Of a stretch of DNA of 43,365 nt, positions 8,374-16,965 are shown one piece after another (within the stretch, counting starts at the first letter, position 1; each line of letters starts with the position of its first letter). Position numbers and translations under genes: made by a program. The notes beneath the pieces were generated by a model. That model had not been told where the DNA came from. It saw nothing but the letters and a program-made list of their open reading frames with translations, and did no database searches. Source of the DNA: Streptomyces aurantiacus (GTDB lineage Bacteria; Actinomycetota; Actinomycetes; Streptomycetales; Streptomycetaceae); the NCBI RefSeq assembly GCF_001418335.1, contig NZ_LIPP01000040.1, forward strand, positions 1 through 43,365. Reading direction: 5' to 3'.

Positions 8374-9657
8374 GTGTCCTCAGCTTCCCCTGCCCTGCCC
8401 TCTTCCGAGTCCGAGTCCGCCTCCGCTCCCTCCCACCTGCACCTCGCCGTGGCGCTCGACGGTGCCGGCTGGCATCCCGCCGCCTGGCGCGAACCGGTGG
8501 CCCGCCCCCGGGACCTGCTCACCGCCGGCTACTGGACGGACCTCGTCACCGAGGCCGAACGCGGCCTGCTCGACTTCGTGACCATCGAGGACGCCCTCGG
8601 CCTCCAGTCCTCGCACTTCACCGAACCCGACGGCCGGACCGACCAGGTCCGCGGCCGCCTCGACGCCGTCCTCATCGCGGCCCGCGTCGCACCACTGACC
8701 AGCCACATAGGTCTGCTGCCGACCGTGGTGGCCACCCACACAGAGCCCTTCCATATATCGAAGGCCATCGCCACGCTCGACTATGTGAGCACCGGCCGTG
8801 CGGGCGTACGGGTCCAGGTGTCGGTACGCCGGAGCGACGCCGCCCATTTCGGCCGCCGTACGCTCCCCTCGTTCAGCATCGAGGACCTGGGCAGCCCCGA
8901 GGTGCGGGAGCTGACGGTCGACCTCTTCGACGAAGCGGCCGACTACGTCGAAGCGGTCCGACGGCTGTGGGACAGCTGGGAGGACGACGCGGAGATCCGG
9001 GACGTCGCCACCGGCCGATTCATCGACCGGGACAAGCTGCACTACATCGACTTCGAGGGCGAGCACTTCAGCGTCAAGGGGCCCTCGATCACGCCCAGGC
9101 CCCCGCAGGGCCAGCCGCTCGTCGGCGCGCTCGCCCACGACACCGTGACCGGTGCGCCGTTCCGCCTGCTGGGCCGCTCCGCCGACCTCGGGTTCGTCAC
9201 CCCGCACGACGCCGGACAGGCCCGGGTGATCGTCGCCTCGGTGCGCGCCGAACAGGACGCGGCCGGGCGGACGGGGGAGCCCCTGCACCTCTTCGGCGAC
9301 CTGGTCGTCCTCCTGGACGACGATCCCGCCGAGGCCGCGGCCCGCAAGGAACGGCTCGACGCCCTCGCCGGCTACCCGTACACCAGTGACGCCAGGATCT
9401 TCACCGGCACACCGGCCCAACTCGCCGATCTGCTAGAGGAGTTGAGCCAGGCCGGTCTCACCGGCTTCCGGCTGCGCCCCGCCGTCGCCGGCCACGACCT
9501 CCCGGCGATCACCCGGGGCCTGGTCCCCGAACTCCAGCGCCGCGGCGTCTTCCGGCACGCGTACGAGGCCGACACCCTGCGCGGGCTGCTCGGGCTCGAA
9601 CGCCCTGCCAACCGCTACGCCGCTGCTGCCCCCGACGCCGCCGCCGCCACCGCCTGA
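8374..9657 (+). CDS. LLM-class flavin-dependent monooxygenase 1
   Basis: This 427-residue luciferase-like TIM-barrel protein starts at GTG 8374. Family hallmarks are the early strand LHLAVALDGAGWHPAAW, the DFVTIEDALGL segment (second strand with flavin-facing residues), the IGLLPTVV strand, and the SKAIATLDYVSTGRAGVRVQVS motif, in which a basement strand contacts FMNH2. The C-terminal part carries VGSP-like features in altered form (ARIFTGTPAQLADLLEEL). It resembles the NtaA/SnaA/DszA branch, which oxidises amines, sulphones or polyketides with reduced FMN supplied by a separate reductase. It is the first of four LLM genes in one direction behind a Cys leader peptide, which argues for organosulphur scavenging. 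The substrate is not recognisable. Confidence 0.85.
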   Translation: MSSASPALPSSESESASAPSHLHLAVALDGAGWHPAAWREPVARPRDLLTAGYWTDLVTEAERGLLDFVTIEDALGLQSSHFTEPDGRTDQVRGRLDAVLIAARVAPLTSHIGLLPTVVATHTEPFHISKAIATLDYVSTGRAGVRVQVSVRRSDAAHFGRRTLPSFSIEDLGSPEVRELTVDLFDEAADYVEAVRRLWDSWEDDAEIRDVATGRFIDRDKLHYIDFEGEHFSVKGPSITPRPPQGQPLVGALAHDTVTGAPFRLLGRSADLGFVTPHDAGQARVIVASVRAEQDAAGRTGEPLHLFGDLVVLLDDDPAEAAARKERLDALAGYPYTSDARIFTGTPAQLADLLEELSQAGLTGFRLRPAVAGHDLPAITRGLVPELQRRGVFRHAYEADTLRGLLGLERPANRYAAAAPDAAAATA

Positions 9658-9675
9658 GCCGGAAGGACCACGACC

Positions 9676-11082
9676 ATGAGCAAGCCCCGCAAGCAGATCC
9701 ACCTCGCGGCCCACTTCCCCGGTGTCAACAACACCACCGTGTGGAGCGACCCCGCGGCCGGCAGCCACATCGAGTTCAGCTCCTTCGCCCACCTCGCGCG
9801 CACCGCCGAACGCGCCAAGTTCGACTTCCTCTTCCTCGCCGAGGGCCTGCGCCTGCGCGAACAGGGCGGCAAGATCTACGACTTGGACGTCGTCGGTCGG
9901 CCCGACACCTTCACCGTCCTGTCCGCGCTCGCCGCCGTCACCGAACGCCTCGGACTGACCGGCACCATCAACTCCACCTTCAACGAGCCCTACGAGGTGG
10001 CGCGTCAGTTCGCGAGCCTCGACCACCTCTCGGACGGCCGCGCCGCCTGGAACGTCGTCACCTCCTGGGACGCCTTCACCGGCGAGAACTTCCGCCGCGG
10101 CGGCTTCCTCCCGCAGGAGGAGCGCTACTCCCGCGCCAAGGAGTTCCTGGCCACCGCGAACGAACTCTTCGACTCCTGGCGCGGGGACGAGATCGTCGCC
10201 GACCAGGAGGGCGGCACGTTCCTGCGCGACGCGAAGGCCGGCGCCTTCGTCCACCAGGGCCGGCACTTCGACATCGAGGGGCAGTTCAACGTCCCGAGCT
10301 CGCCCCAGGGCCGCCCGGTGATCTTCCAGGCGGGCGACTCCGAGGAGGGCCGCGAGTTCGCCGCCGCCGGCGCCGACGCGATCTTCAGCCGGTACGCCAC
10401 CCTCACGGAGGGCCAGGCGTTCTACACGGACGTCAAGGGCCGCCTGGCCCGCTACGGTCGCACGCCCGACCAGCTGCTGATCCTGCCCGCCGCGACCTTC
10501 GTCCTGGGCGACACGGACGCCGAGGCCGAGGAACTGGCCCGCGAGGTGCGCCGACAGCAGGTCAGCGGGGCGACCGCGCTCAAGCACCTGGAGTTCGTCT
10601 GGAACCGCGACCTGTCCGCGTACGATCCGGAAGGACCGCTGCCCGACATCGACCCCGACCTCGGCGAGCACACCCTCGCACGCGGCCGTGCCCAGGTCCG
10701 GATGTACCGCGACCCGCTGGCCACCGCCCGCGAGTGGCGGGAGCGCGCGGCAGCCAACAAGTGGTCCATCCGCGACCTGGTCATCGAGACCGGCAACCGC
10801 CAGGCCTTCGTCGGCTCCCCGGCGACCGTCGCGCACACCATCGACGAGCTCGTGCAGGCCGACGCCAGTGACGGCTTCATCCTGGTCCCGCACATCACCC
10901 CCGGCGGCCTCGACGTCTTCGCCGACACGGTCGTCCCGCTGCTCCAGGAGCGCGGCGTCTTCCGCACGGAGTACGAGGGCACGACCCTGCGCGACCACCT
11001 GGGACTGGCCCTGCCCTCCGCCCAGGAGACCTCCGCCAGTTCGGTCGGCTCCGCGGTGCGGGGCGAGCGGGCCGCGTCGTGA
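9676..11082 (+). CDS. LLM-class monooxygenase 2, NtaA/SnaA/DszA family
   Basis: This 468-residue protein is close to the nitrilotriacetate/dibenzothiophene-sulfone monooxygenase branch. Features seen are QIHLAAHFPGVNNTTVW at the start, FDFLFLAEGLRLRE, VLSALAAVTERLGLTGTI, the hallmark ASLDHLSDGRAAWNVVTSWD, then NFRRGG and FQAGDSEEGREFAA. The C-terminal half has the usual FVGSPATVAHTIDELVQ segment. Reduced FMN is the co-substrate; oxygenation typically cleaves a C-N or C-S bond. It lies 18 bp after the previous gene with a GGAAGGA site and overlaps the next by 4 nt, so it is certainly in the same operon. No flavin reductase is present in the window, so it must be supplied from elsewhere. Confidence 0.93.
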   Translation: MSKPRKQIHLAAHFPGVNNTTVWSDPAAGSHIEFSSFAHLARTAERAKFDFLFLAEGLRLREQGGKIYDLDVVGRPDTFTVLSALAAVTERLGLTGTINSTFNEPYEVARQFASLDHLSDGRAAWNVVTSWDAFTGENFRRGGFLPQEERYSRAKEFLATANELFDSWRGDEIVADQEGGTFLRDAKAGAFVHQGRHFDIEGQFNVPSSPQGRPVIFQAGDSEEGREFAAAGADAIFSRYATLTEGQAFYTDVKGRLARYGRTPDQLLILPAATFVLGDTDAEAEELAREVRRQQVSGATALKHLEFVWNRDLSAYDPEGPLPDIDPDLGEHTLARGRAQVRMYRDPLATAREWRERAAANKWSIRDLVIETGNRQAFVGSPATVAHTIDELVQADASDGFILVPHITPGGLDVFADTVVPLLQERGVFRTEYEGTTLRDHLGLALPSAQETSASSVGSAVRGERAAS

Positions 11083-12170
11083 AGTTCCTGGCCATCACCC
11101 TGATCGTGCACGCGCCGGACCCGGTGACCGGCGTCCTCAAACCCACCGGCGCCCGCTTCCGCGAAGTGCTCGACAACGCCCTGCTGGCCGAGGAGCTGGG
11201 CTTCGACGGCTTCGGCGTGGGGGAGCGGCACGAGCGCCCCTTCATCTCCTCCTCGCCGCCCGTCGTACTCAGCCACATCGCCGCGCTCACCTCGCGCATC
11301 CGGCTGTTCACGGCGGTGACCACGCTCAGCCTCCTCGACCCGGTGCGCGCGTACGAGGACTACGCGACCCTGGACCACCTGTCCGGCGGTCGCCTCGAAC
11401 TGATCATCGGCAAGGGCAACGGCGCCGCCCAGCGCGACCTGTTCCACGTCACGCCGGAGGACCAGTGGGACCGCAACGCCGAGAGCTACGAGGTGTTCCG
11501 CAAGCTCTGGCGGCAGGACAAGGTGACCGCGGCGACCCGCTTCCGCCCCGGCCTCGTGGACGCGGAGGTGTGGCCGAGACCGCTCCAACAGCCCATCCGC
11601 GTCTGGCACGGCAGCGCCACGAGCAAGGAGTCCGTCGACCTCGCCGCCCGCTACGGCGACCCGCTCTTCTCGGCGAACGTCACCAACCCGATCGACCCGT
11701 ACGCCGAGTTGATCGGTTACTACCGCGACCGCTGGGAACACCACGGCCACGACCCGGCCCGCATCGCCGTCGGCGCCGGGACCGCCGGCTACTACGCGGC
11801 CCCCACCTCACAGGAGGCGACCAGCGCGTACCGGCCCGTCTTCGAGGGGCAGTTGGCGTTCCAGAGACGGCTCGGCCTCCAGCCGGTGTTCACCACCCTG
11901 GAGGACTTCGTGGAGCGGAGTTCGGCACTGATCGGCAGCCCGCAGCAGATCATCGAGAAAGTGCACCGCTACCACGAGCGGTTCGGCCACACGGTGCTGC
12001 ATCTGCACGCGGACGCCGGCGGGCTGACGGACAGGCAGCACCGCGACTCGCTGACCCTCTTCCAGTCGGCCATCGCTCCCGTGCTGCGCCGCGAGATCCC
12101 CGACCCGCCGTTCCCCTGGGGCCCGGTGCAGGCCGGGCCCCCGCCGCTGCCCGTCTCCGCCGACCGCTGA
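11079..12170 (+). CDS. LLM-class flavin-dependent oxidoreductase 3
   Basis: This 363-residue luciferase-like protein starts at GTG 11079, inside the previous stop (GTGA). Recognisable elements are EELGFDGFGVGERHERP, SHIAALTSRIRLFTAVTTLS, YEDYATLDHLSGGRLELIIGKGNG, IRVWHGSATSKESVDLAARY and the RSSALIGSPQQIIEKVHRYHE segment shared by bacterial luciferase-like proteins. It differs clearly from the two upstream copies, so this is not a recent tandem duplication. The proline-rich last 20 residues are probably disordered. It probably acts in the same pathway as its neighbours, either as a second oxygenation step or with a different substrate range. Confidence 0.9.
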   Translation: MKFLAITLIVHAPDPVTGVLKPTGARFREVLDNALLAEELGFDGFGVGERHERPFISSSPPVVLSHIAALTSRIRLFTAVTTLSLLDPVRAYEDYATLDHLSGGRLELIIGKGNGAAQRDLFHVTPEDQWDRNAESYEVFRKLWRQDKVTAATRFRPGLVDAEVWPRPLQQPIRVWHGSATSKESVDLAARYGDPLFSANVTNPIDPYAELIGYYRDRWEHHGHDPARIAVGAGTAGYYAAPTSQEATSAYRPVFEGQLAFQRRLGLQPVFTTLEDFVERSSALIGSPQQIIEKVHRYHERFGHTVLHLHADAGGLTDRQHRDSLTLFQSAIAPVLRREIPDPPFPWGPVQAGPPPLPVSADR

Positions 12171-12185
12171 GGAGCACCGCCACAC

Positions 12186-13313
12186 ATGTCAGACATCCCC
12201 CTCGGCGTCCTCGACCTGGTCCCGGTGTCGTCCGGCTCCACCGCGGCCGAGGCGCTGCGCAACTCCATCGACCTGGCCCGGCGGACGGAACGGCTGGGGT
12301 ACGCCCGCTACTGGTTCGCCGAGCACCACCTGAACCCCGGAGTGGCCGGGACCTCACCGGCGGTCGTGCTCGCGCTCACCGCGTCCGCGACCTCGACGAT
12401 CCGGCTCGGCTCCGGAGCCGTACAGCTGGGCCATCGCACCGCCCTGTCCACGGTGGAGGAGTTCGGGCTGGTCGACGCGCTGCATCCCGGGCGCCTCGAC
12501 CTGGGCCTGGGCCGTTCCGGTGGCCGGCCGCCCGCGGCGCCCGTCGATCCGCCGCCGAACGCGACCCCGGTGGTGGACGGCCGTGCCCCGGGCGGTCTGC
12601 TGATCCCGCCGCGGTTCTCCTTCGCGCACCTGCTCGGCTCGCCCCGGGTCGCACTCCAGCTGGGGCTGCTCAAGCAGCCGAACGCCGAGTCGCAGGAGTA
12701 CGGCGAGCAGGTCGACGACATCCTCGCGCTGCTGGCCGGCACCTACCGGTCGGCGGACGGCATCGAAGCCCATGTGGTCCCGGGTGAGGGCGCCGACGTA
12801 CAGGTGTGGATCCTGGGCAGCAGCGGGGGTGAGAGCGCCGAGGTCGCGGGCCGGAGCGGTCTGCGGTTCGCGGCGAACTACCACGTCAGCCCGGGGACCG
12901 TACTGGAGGCCGTCGACGCGTACCGGGCCGCGTTCCAGCCCTCCGACGTACTCGACAAGCCGTATGTGAGCGTCTCGGCCGACGTCGTGGTCGCCGAGGA
13001 CGACGAGCGGGCCCGAGAGCTGGCCGTCGGCTACGGCCCGTGGGTGCGCAGCATCCGCACGGCCGAGGGCGCGATCCCGTTCCCGACACCCGAGGAGGCC
13101 CGCGCCCATGTCTGGACCGACGCGGACCGGGAGCTGGTCCAGGACCGCCTCGACACCCAGTTCGTCGGCTCCCCGGGCCGGGTCGCCGGTCAACTGGAAC
13201 AGCTGCTGGCGGCCACCGGAGCCGACGAGCTGCTGATCACCACCATCACCCACGACCACGCCGACCGGGTCCGCTCGTACGAGCTGCTGGCGGAGGAGTG
13301 GCGACGGAGGTGA
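12186..13313 (+). CDS. LLM-class flavin-dependent oxidoreductase 4 (MsnO8-like subfamily)
   Basis: The 375-residue product begins SDIPLGVLDLVPVSSGS, followed by ERLGYARYWFAEHHLN, the pattern of the MsnO8-type luciferase-like subfamily. LGSGAVQLGHRTALSTVEEF and LDLGLGRSGG complete the flavin and phosphate site. VWILGSSGGESAEVAGRSGL and FVGSPGRVAGQLEQLLAATGADELLITT lie further on. It is separated from gene 3 by 15 bp including GAGGAG. It is the last gene of the operon; a strong GC-rich hairpin follows at 13321-13354. Together the four LLM genes cover at least three sub-branches, suggesting a pathway or broad substrate panel rather than redundancy. Confidence 0.9.
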   Translation: MSDIPLGVLDLVPVSSGSTAAEALRNSIDLARRTERLGYARYWFAEHHLNPGVAGTSPAVVLALTASATSTIRLGSGAVQLGHRTALSTVEEFGLVDALHPGRLDLGLGRSGGRPPAAPVDPPPNATPVVDGRAPGGLLIPPRFSFAHLLGSPRVALQLGLLKQPNAESQEYGEQVDDILALLAGTYRSADGIEAHVVPGEGADVQVWILGSSGGESAEVAGRSGLRFAANYHVSPGTVLEAVDAYRAAFQPSDVLDKPYVSVSADVVVAEDDERARELAVGYGPWVRSIRTAEGAIPFPTPEEARAHVWTDADRELVQDRLDTQFVGSPGRVAGQLEQLLAATGADELLITTITHDHADRVRSYELLAEEWRRR

Positions 13314-13320
13314 CCTGACC

Positions 13321-13354
13321 GGGCGGCGGCCCGACCGACACCGGGCCGCCGCCC
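13321..13354. terminator. GC-rich hairpin between the LLM operon and the convergent sigma gene
   Basis: A perfect 13-bp stem (GGGCGGCGGCCCG at 13321-13333 and its complement at 13342-13354) with an 8-nt loop lies directly after the LLM operon and between convergent genes. There is no T run. The following 50 bp are G/T-alternating (GTGGGTGTGGGCGTGTGTGC). It probably terminates in both directions. Confidence 0.7.
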
Positions 13355-13417
13355 GCCACCACCGTGGGTGTGGGCGTGTGTGCGCATGTGGATGTGGGTG
13401 CGGATGTGCGCTCCGGC

Positions 13418-14422
13418 TCAGCCCAGGCCCACGTAGTCCTGCAGTGCCTGCGAGCGGGAGGGGTGGCGCAGCTTCGACATCGTCTTGGACTCGATCTGAC
13501 GGATGCGTTCACGGGTGACCCCGTAGACCTGGCCGATCTCCTCCAGGGTCTTGGCCTGGCCGTCCAGGAGCCCGTACCGCAGGGTGATGATGCCTGCCTC
13601 GCGCGGGGACATGTGGGACAGGACGGTCTGGATGGTGTCCTTGAGGAGCCGGAACGACACCGCGTCGAAGGGGGAGACGCTTTCGCTGTCCTCGATCACG
13701 TCACCCAGTTCGGTGCCGCCCTCTTCGCCCAGCGGCATGTGCAGTGAGACGGGTTCCTTGATGTATCCGTCGAGTTCCACGATCTTCGAGACGGGTAGAT
13801 CCAATTTCTCCGCGATCTGCTCCACCGTGGGCTCGACGCCCAGTTCCTGGAGCAATTCCCGACGGAGTCTGGCCACTTTGTTGATCGCTTCGACCGCGTG
13901 GACCGGAATGCGGATGGTGCGGCTCTGGTCGGCCAGCGCCCGGGAAATCGCCTGCCGGATCCACCAGGTCGCGTAGGTGGAGAACTTGAATCCCTTGACG
14001 TAGTCGAACTTCTCGACGGCCCGGATCAGGCCCGTGTTGCCCTCCTGGATCAGGTCCAGGAAGTTGAGCCCGCGTCGTGTGTAGCGCTTGGCTATGGACA
14101 CCACGAGACGGAGATTCGCCTCGGTGAGGTGGGACTTCGCCCGGTGCCCGTCGTCGGCGAGCATCGCCAGCTCCCGCCGGAACAGCGGGTCGAGACCGGG
14201 TTCCTCGTCGAGCTTCCGCTGGGCGAACAGGCCGGCCTCGATCCGCCGGGCGAGATCCACCTCCTGCGCGGCGGTCAGCAGGCGGACCCGGCTGATCACC
14301 TTCAGGTAGTCCCGGACCTGGTCGACCGAGGCGCCGTCGGAGGTGAGCACGGGTTCAGGGCCGTCGGACTCGTCGTCCGGAGACGGCGGATGGGTCTGCT
14401 GCTCCTGGGGGTCTGTCTCCAT
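13418..14422 (-). CDS. RNA polymerase sigma factor, hrd-type (primary-like group 2)
   Basis: This sigma-70 protein without a long region 1.1. Region 1.2 is [26 protein letters not shown]. Region 2 includes [20 protein letters not shown] and [19 protein letters not shown], followed by [14 protein letters not shown] (2.3-2.4, so -10 recognition should be like the principal sigma). Region 3 has [10 protein letters not shown]. Region 4 has [20 protein letters not shown] and [20 protein letters not shown]. The start at ATG 14422 gives 334 residues, like HrdD; ATG 14434 and GTG 14464 are alternatives. Such factors are usually non-essential and growth-phase dependent. Which Hrd paralogue this is cannot be told without alignment. 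A TTGACA box lies about 60 bp upstream of the start. Confidence 0.93.
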   Translation of the reverse strand: METDPQEQQTHPPSPDDESDGPEPVLTSDGASVDQVRDYLKVISRVRLLTAAQEVDLARRIEAGLFAQRKLDEEPGLDPLFRRELAMLADDGHRAKSHLTEANLRLVVSIAKRYTRRGLNFLDLIQEGNTGLIRAVEKFDYVKGFKFSTYATWWIRQAISRALADQSRTIRIPVHAVEAINKVARLRRELLQELGVEPTVEQIAEKLDLPVSKIVELDGYIKEPVSLHMPLGEEGGTELGDVIEDSESVSPFDAVSFRLLKDTIQTVLSHMSPREAGIITLRYGLLDGQAKTLEEIGQVYGVTRERIRQIESKTMSKLRHPSRSQALQDYVGLG

Positions 14423-14591
14423 CGCGCTCAGCATCTCTTCCCGGGCCTCATTCCCCGCGCACACTCAAGCAATGTCAACAACGACCTCTGGGTCTTCGGA
14501 AATCCCGCATTCTCGTCATTCCTCGTGCCGTTCACAAAGGTACACCCGCCTGAGCCGTCGGTGACGGGCCGGAAATGTCGCAAAATTCTGG

Positions 14592-14605
14592 GTGAGATGT
14601 CTCAC
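14592..14605. promoter_or_regulatory. Inverted repeat GTGAGA-TG-TCTCAC
   Basis: A perfect 6-bp inverted repeat with a 2-nt centre lies between the sigma gene and the AcoR-like gene. Its TGTCTC half-site recurs at 18499-18515. It is a candidate operator; the binding protein is not known. Confidence 0.3.
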
Positions 14606-14639
14606 GTGTTCTCGGCGGTTGATTTTCGAGACGTTTCGT

Positions 14640-14802
14640 GAGCCCGGCGGCGGCGTTCGCACGGGGATCGGCGCCGGTCGAGACATCCACGCGGATCGCA
14701 CGTACTACTACGCGGTCACCGCCACCGGCTCGCAGGAGGAGAGCGGCATCTCGGGGCGGGTGGCGGTGCCTTCCACCCCGACGCCGACGGCGGCCGTGTC
14801 GT
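14640..14802 (+). pseudogene. Fibronectin type III-like C-terminal remnant
   Basis: One plus-strand frame reads RTYYYAVTATGSQEESGISG then RVAVPSTPTPTAA. The TYYYAVTAT...ESGxSxRVxV pattern is that of the last strands of a fibronectin type III module in secreted streptomycete enzymes. No start, signal peptide or upstream domain is present, and the frame runs on without a proper stop into the antisense of the next gene. I read it as the relic of a deleted extracellular enzyme gene. The rest of the 14465-14802 spacer contains only the inverted repeat at 14592. Confidence 0.5.
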
Positions 14803-16701
14803 TCAGCTCCGATAGCCGCGCAGTTTTCGATACAGCGTCGCGCGGGCGATGCCGAGCGCCGCCGCGGCTCGCGCCTTGTTGCCGCCGTGCCGGCGCAGCG
14901 CCTCCAGGATGGCGGTGCGCTCGGCGTGCTCCATCGGGCTCAGCGTGCGCGCCGCGGGCCCTTCCCGTACCGGGTCGGGCAGTTCGGCCCGTCGCACCGG
15001 CCCGAGCGTCCGGCGCTGCTGGGCCAGCGCCCTGACGACACGGGCCAGTTCGGTGACGTTACCGGGCCACGGATGGCGCTCCAGGGCGTGCAGCGCGTCC
15101 AGGGTCCAGGTGAGAGGGGGCTCGCCCGGCGCGGGACCCGGCGTCACCGCCGGGAGCAACTCCCTGATGTCCTCCGGGCGTTCGCGCAGCGCGGGCAGTG
15201 TCACCGAGTGGGTGGCCAGGGTGTCGAGCAGCCGTTGGAGGCAGGGGCCGGGAACGGCGTCGGGCGTGTACGTGACCAGGAGCGGTGCGTGCGGGTGCTG
15301 GTCGAGCAGGGAGTTGAGCGAGGCCACGTCCGACTGCGCGAGCCGCTCGGCGTGGCGCAGCAGGAGTGCCCGGCCGTCCGGCAACGCCTCGGCCCAGCCG
15401 TCGAGTTCGCCCACGGACCGGTCCGCCGCGTCCACGACCAGCGGCGCCTGCTGCCCGCGCGCGGCCAGCAACTCCCGTGCCAGGGCGGTCTTCCCGGTGC
15501 CGCGTTCGCCGGTCAGCAGCAGCGGCTCCCGGGTGGTTGCCAGCTCCGCCGCCCGGCTCGTCGCGTGGAGCCAGGGGACCGAACGCCCGGCGAGCGCCAC
15601 GCGGGGCCGTCCGACGGTTCGCGCGACGCCGCCGGCGGGCGGTTCGAGGACGGCGACCACACCGATGACCTCGCTCCGGTGCCGTACCTGCGTGACGCGC
15701 GCGGTGCCGGCGCCGTCGGGCAGTTCGAGCTCGTACGCGCCCGGACCGGCGGCCCCGTGACAGGCCGCCGGCCGGTACGCCGGTCCGCCCGGAGCTTCCG
15801 CCTCGGGAGCTTCCACTTCGGAAGCTTCCGGCCCGGGAACCGCCGTGCCCGTGGCCGAGCCGGTGCCGGCCGGAGTGCGCGGGGTGCCCGGTGCCGAGTC
15901 GATGCCGGCCGTGGTGCGCGGGGCCGGGCCGTCGCCCCCGGCGCTCCGCTCCAGCATCTCCACCGCCTCCGGCGACAGCAGCCCCGCCGCCGCCTCGCTC
16001 AGCAGGCGGTTCCGCCCGTCCAGCGCCACGACCGCGGCTCCCGGTCGGGAGGCCGCCCGCTGGTACGCGTCGAGCAACACGTGTTCCGCCGTGCGCGACC
16101 GGGTCAGGAGCTCCGCCTCGACGGCCGCCGCGGTGGCCTCGGCGAGGGCGGCCCCGGGATGCGGCGAGCGTTCGGCGCACAGGCCGGACGCGACGGTCAC
16201 CGTGCCCAGGACCCGCCCGTTCTCCGGCGCCAGCACCGGAACGCTGACGGCGGACACGTCCTGCCACAGATCGAGGAAGTGCTCCGGGCCGTGCGCCTCC
16301 GCGCGGCGCCGGCTGCGCAGGGCGAGCGCCGCGCTGTTGTGCCCGACCTCTCGTTCGGACAGGTCACGGCACCGCTCGTCGTCGGGAGCGTTCCCGCCCG
16401 ACCACAGCACCCGCAGCCGCTCGTCGGTGAGGACCAGGGCCGACTGTCCGGAGGAGAGTCCGGGAGCGAGCCGTTCGAGCACCGGCCGCGCGGCGGTCAG
16501 CACGGCGGGCTCCCCGGAACGTACGGGCCGGACGGATTCCTTGAGGTCGTGCGGTACGCCGAAGAAGCGGGCGCGCCGCCACGCCGCGACGACCTCGTCC
16601 GGTACGCCGTCGGGCAGCGGGAGCCCCGTCAGGAACCGCTCGCGAGCCTGGCGCAGCGGTGCAAGAGCGGGGAGGTCCTGGGAGTCGTTCGCGGTGGTCA
16701 C
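14803..16701 (-). CDS. AcoR-like Fis-type transcriptional regulator lacking a sigma-54 contact loop
   Basis: The start at GTG 16701 (VTTANDSQDLPAL) gives about 632 residues. A GAF-like sensor covers about residues 60-220 (VLTDERLRVLWSGGN, VGHNSAALALRSRRRAEAHG and VSVPVLAPENGRVLGTVTV, the AcoR-type pattern). A Gly/Ala/Pro/Glu linker follows. The AAA+ domain has Walker A LLLTGERGTGKTALARELL, but the section that should carry GAFTGA is shortened and the motif is absent. R-finger and NtrC-type features remain in LPALRERPEDIREL and HPWPGNVTELARVV. The C-terminus is a Fis helix-turn-helix (GGNKARAAAALGIARATLYR). Streptomycetes have no sigma-54, so it must act with another holoenzyme. Family members usually control alcohol, acetoin or aromatic catabolism. 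TGTCTC/GAGACA repeats flank the region. Confidence 0.88.
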   Translation of the reverse strand: MTTANDSQDLPALAPLRQARERFLTGLPLPDGVPDEVVAAWRRARFFGVPHDLKESVRPVRSGEPAVLTAARPVLERLAPGLSSGQSALVLTDERLRVLWSGGNAPDDERCRDLSEREVGHNSAALALRSRRRAEAHGPEHFLDLWQDVSAVSVPVLAPENGRVLGTVTVASGLCAERSPHPGAALAEATAAAVEAELLTRSRTAEHVLLDAYQRAASRPGAAVVALDGRNRLLSEAAAGLLSPEAVEMLERSAGGDGPAPRTTAGIDSAPGTPRTPAGTGSATGTAVPGPEASEVEAPEAEAPGGPAYRPAACHGAAGPGAYELELPDGAGTARVTQVRHRSEVIGVVAVLEPPAGGVARTVGRPRVALAGRSVPWLHATSRAAELATTREPLLLTGERGTGKTALARELLAARGQQAPLVVDAADRSVGELDGWAEALPDGRALLLRHAERLAQSDVASLNSLLDQHPHAPLLVTYTPDAVPGPCLQRLLDTLATHSVTLPALRERPEDIRELLPAVTPGPAPGEPPLTWTLDALHALERHPWPGNVTELARVVRALAQQRRTLGPVRRAELPDPVREGPAARTLSPMEHAERTAILEALRRHGGNKARAAAALGIARATLYRKLRGYRS

Positions 16702-16786
16702 AGCGCGTCCCACGCTACCCGGCGTTGTTGAAGGAGCAACAAGGGGTGGTGCAGTCCGTGACGTGAGTGTCCGCAAGTTATCGAAA

Positions 16787-16800
16787 CGGAAAGCGCTGTC
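16787..16800. promoter_or_regulatory. LacI-type half-operator upstream of the glycosidase
   Basis: The sequence CGGAAAGCGCTGTC contains the AGCGCT core with GGAAA on one side, resembling LacI-family carbohydrate operators such as GGAAAGCGCTTTCC. It lies about 170 bp before the GH30-like gene. The right arm is imperfect, so this is only a candidate for sugar-responsive repression. Confidence 0.3.
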
Positions 16801-16870
16801 ATGCTCCTCGACAACCCGTTCGAGGCCAGCCCATTCTGCAAGCAGCAGTTGTGGCATGAGCGCGACAGGA

Positions 16871-16943
16871 GTGCCGAGGAAGTGCCAGAAGACATCAGAA
16901 GGTGCCAGGAGGTGCCAGAAGGGCGCCCAGGCAGTGCCAGGAG
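16871..16943 (+). repeat. Five GTGCCAG-type direct repeats before the glycosidase gene
   Basis: Copies begin at 16871 (GTGCCGAGGA), 16882 (GTGCCAGAA), 16902 (GTGCCAGGA), 16912 (GTGCCAGAA) and 16934 (GTGCCAGGA). Spacings are about 11, 20, 10 and 22 bp, roughly one or two helical turns, so all copies face the same side of the DNA. They end 22 bp before the start codon, within the presumed 5' untranslated region or promoter. Confidence 0.6.
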
Positions 16944-16965
16944 ACGGCGATGAAGGAGAGGACCC

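Noticed and set aside
13361..13410. G/T-alternating stretch that looks like a repeat or Z-DNA tract
   Set aside because: It lies between convergent genes just after a terminator hairpin; simple low-complexity sequence is enough to explain it.
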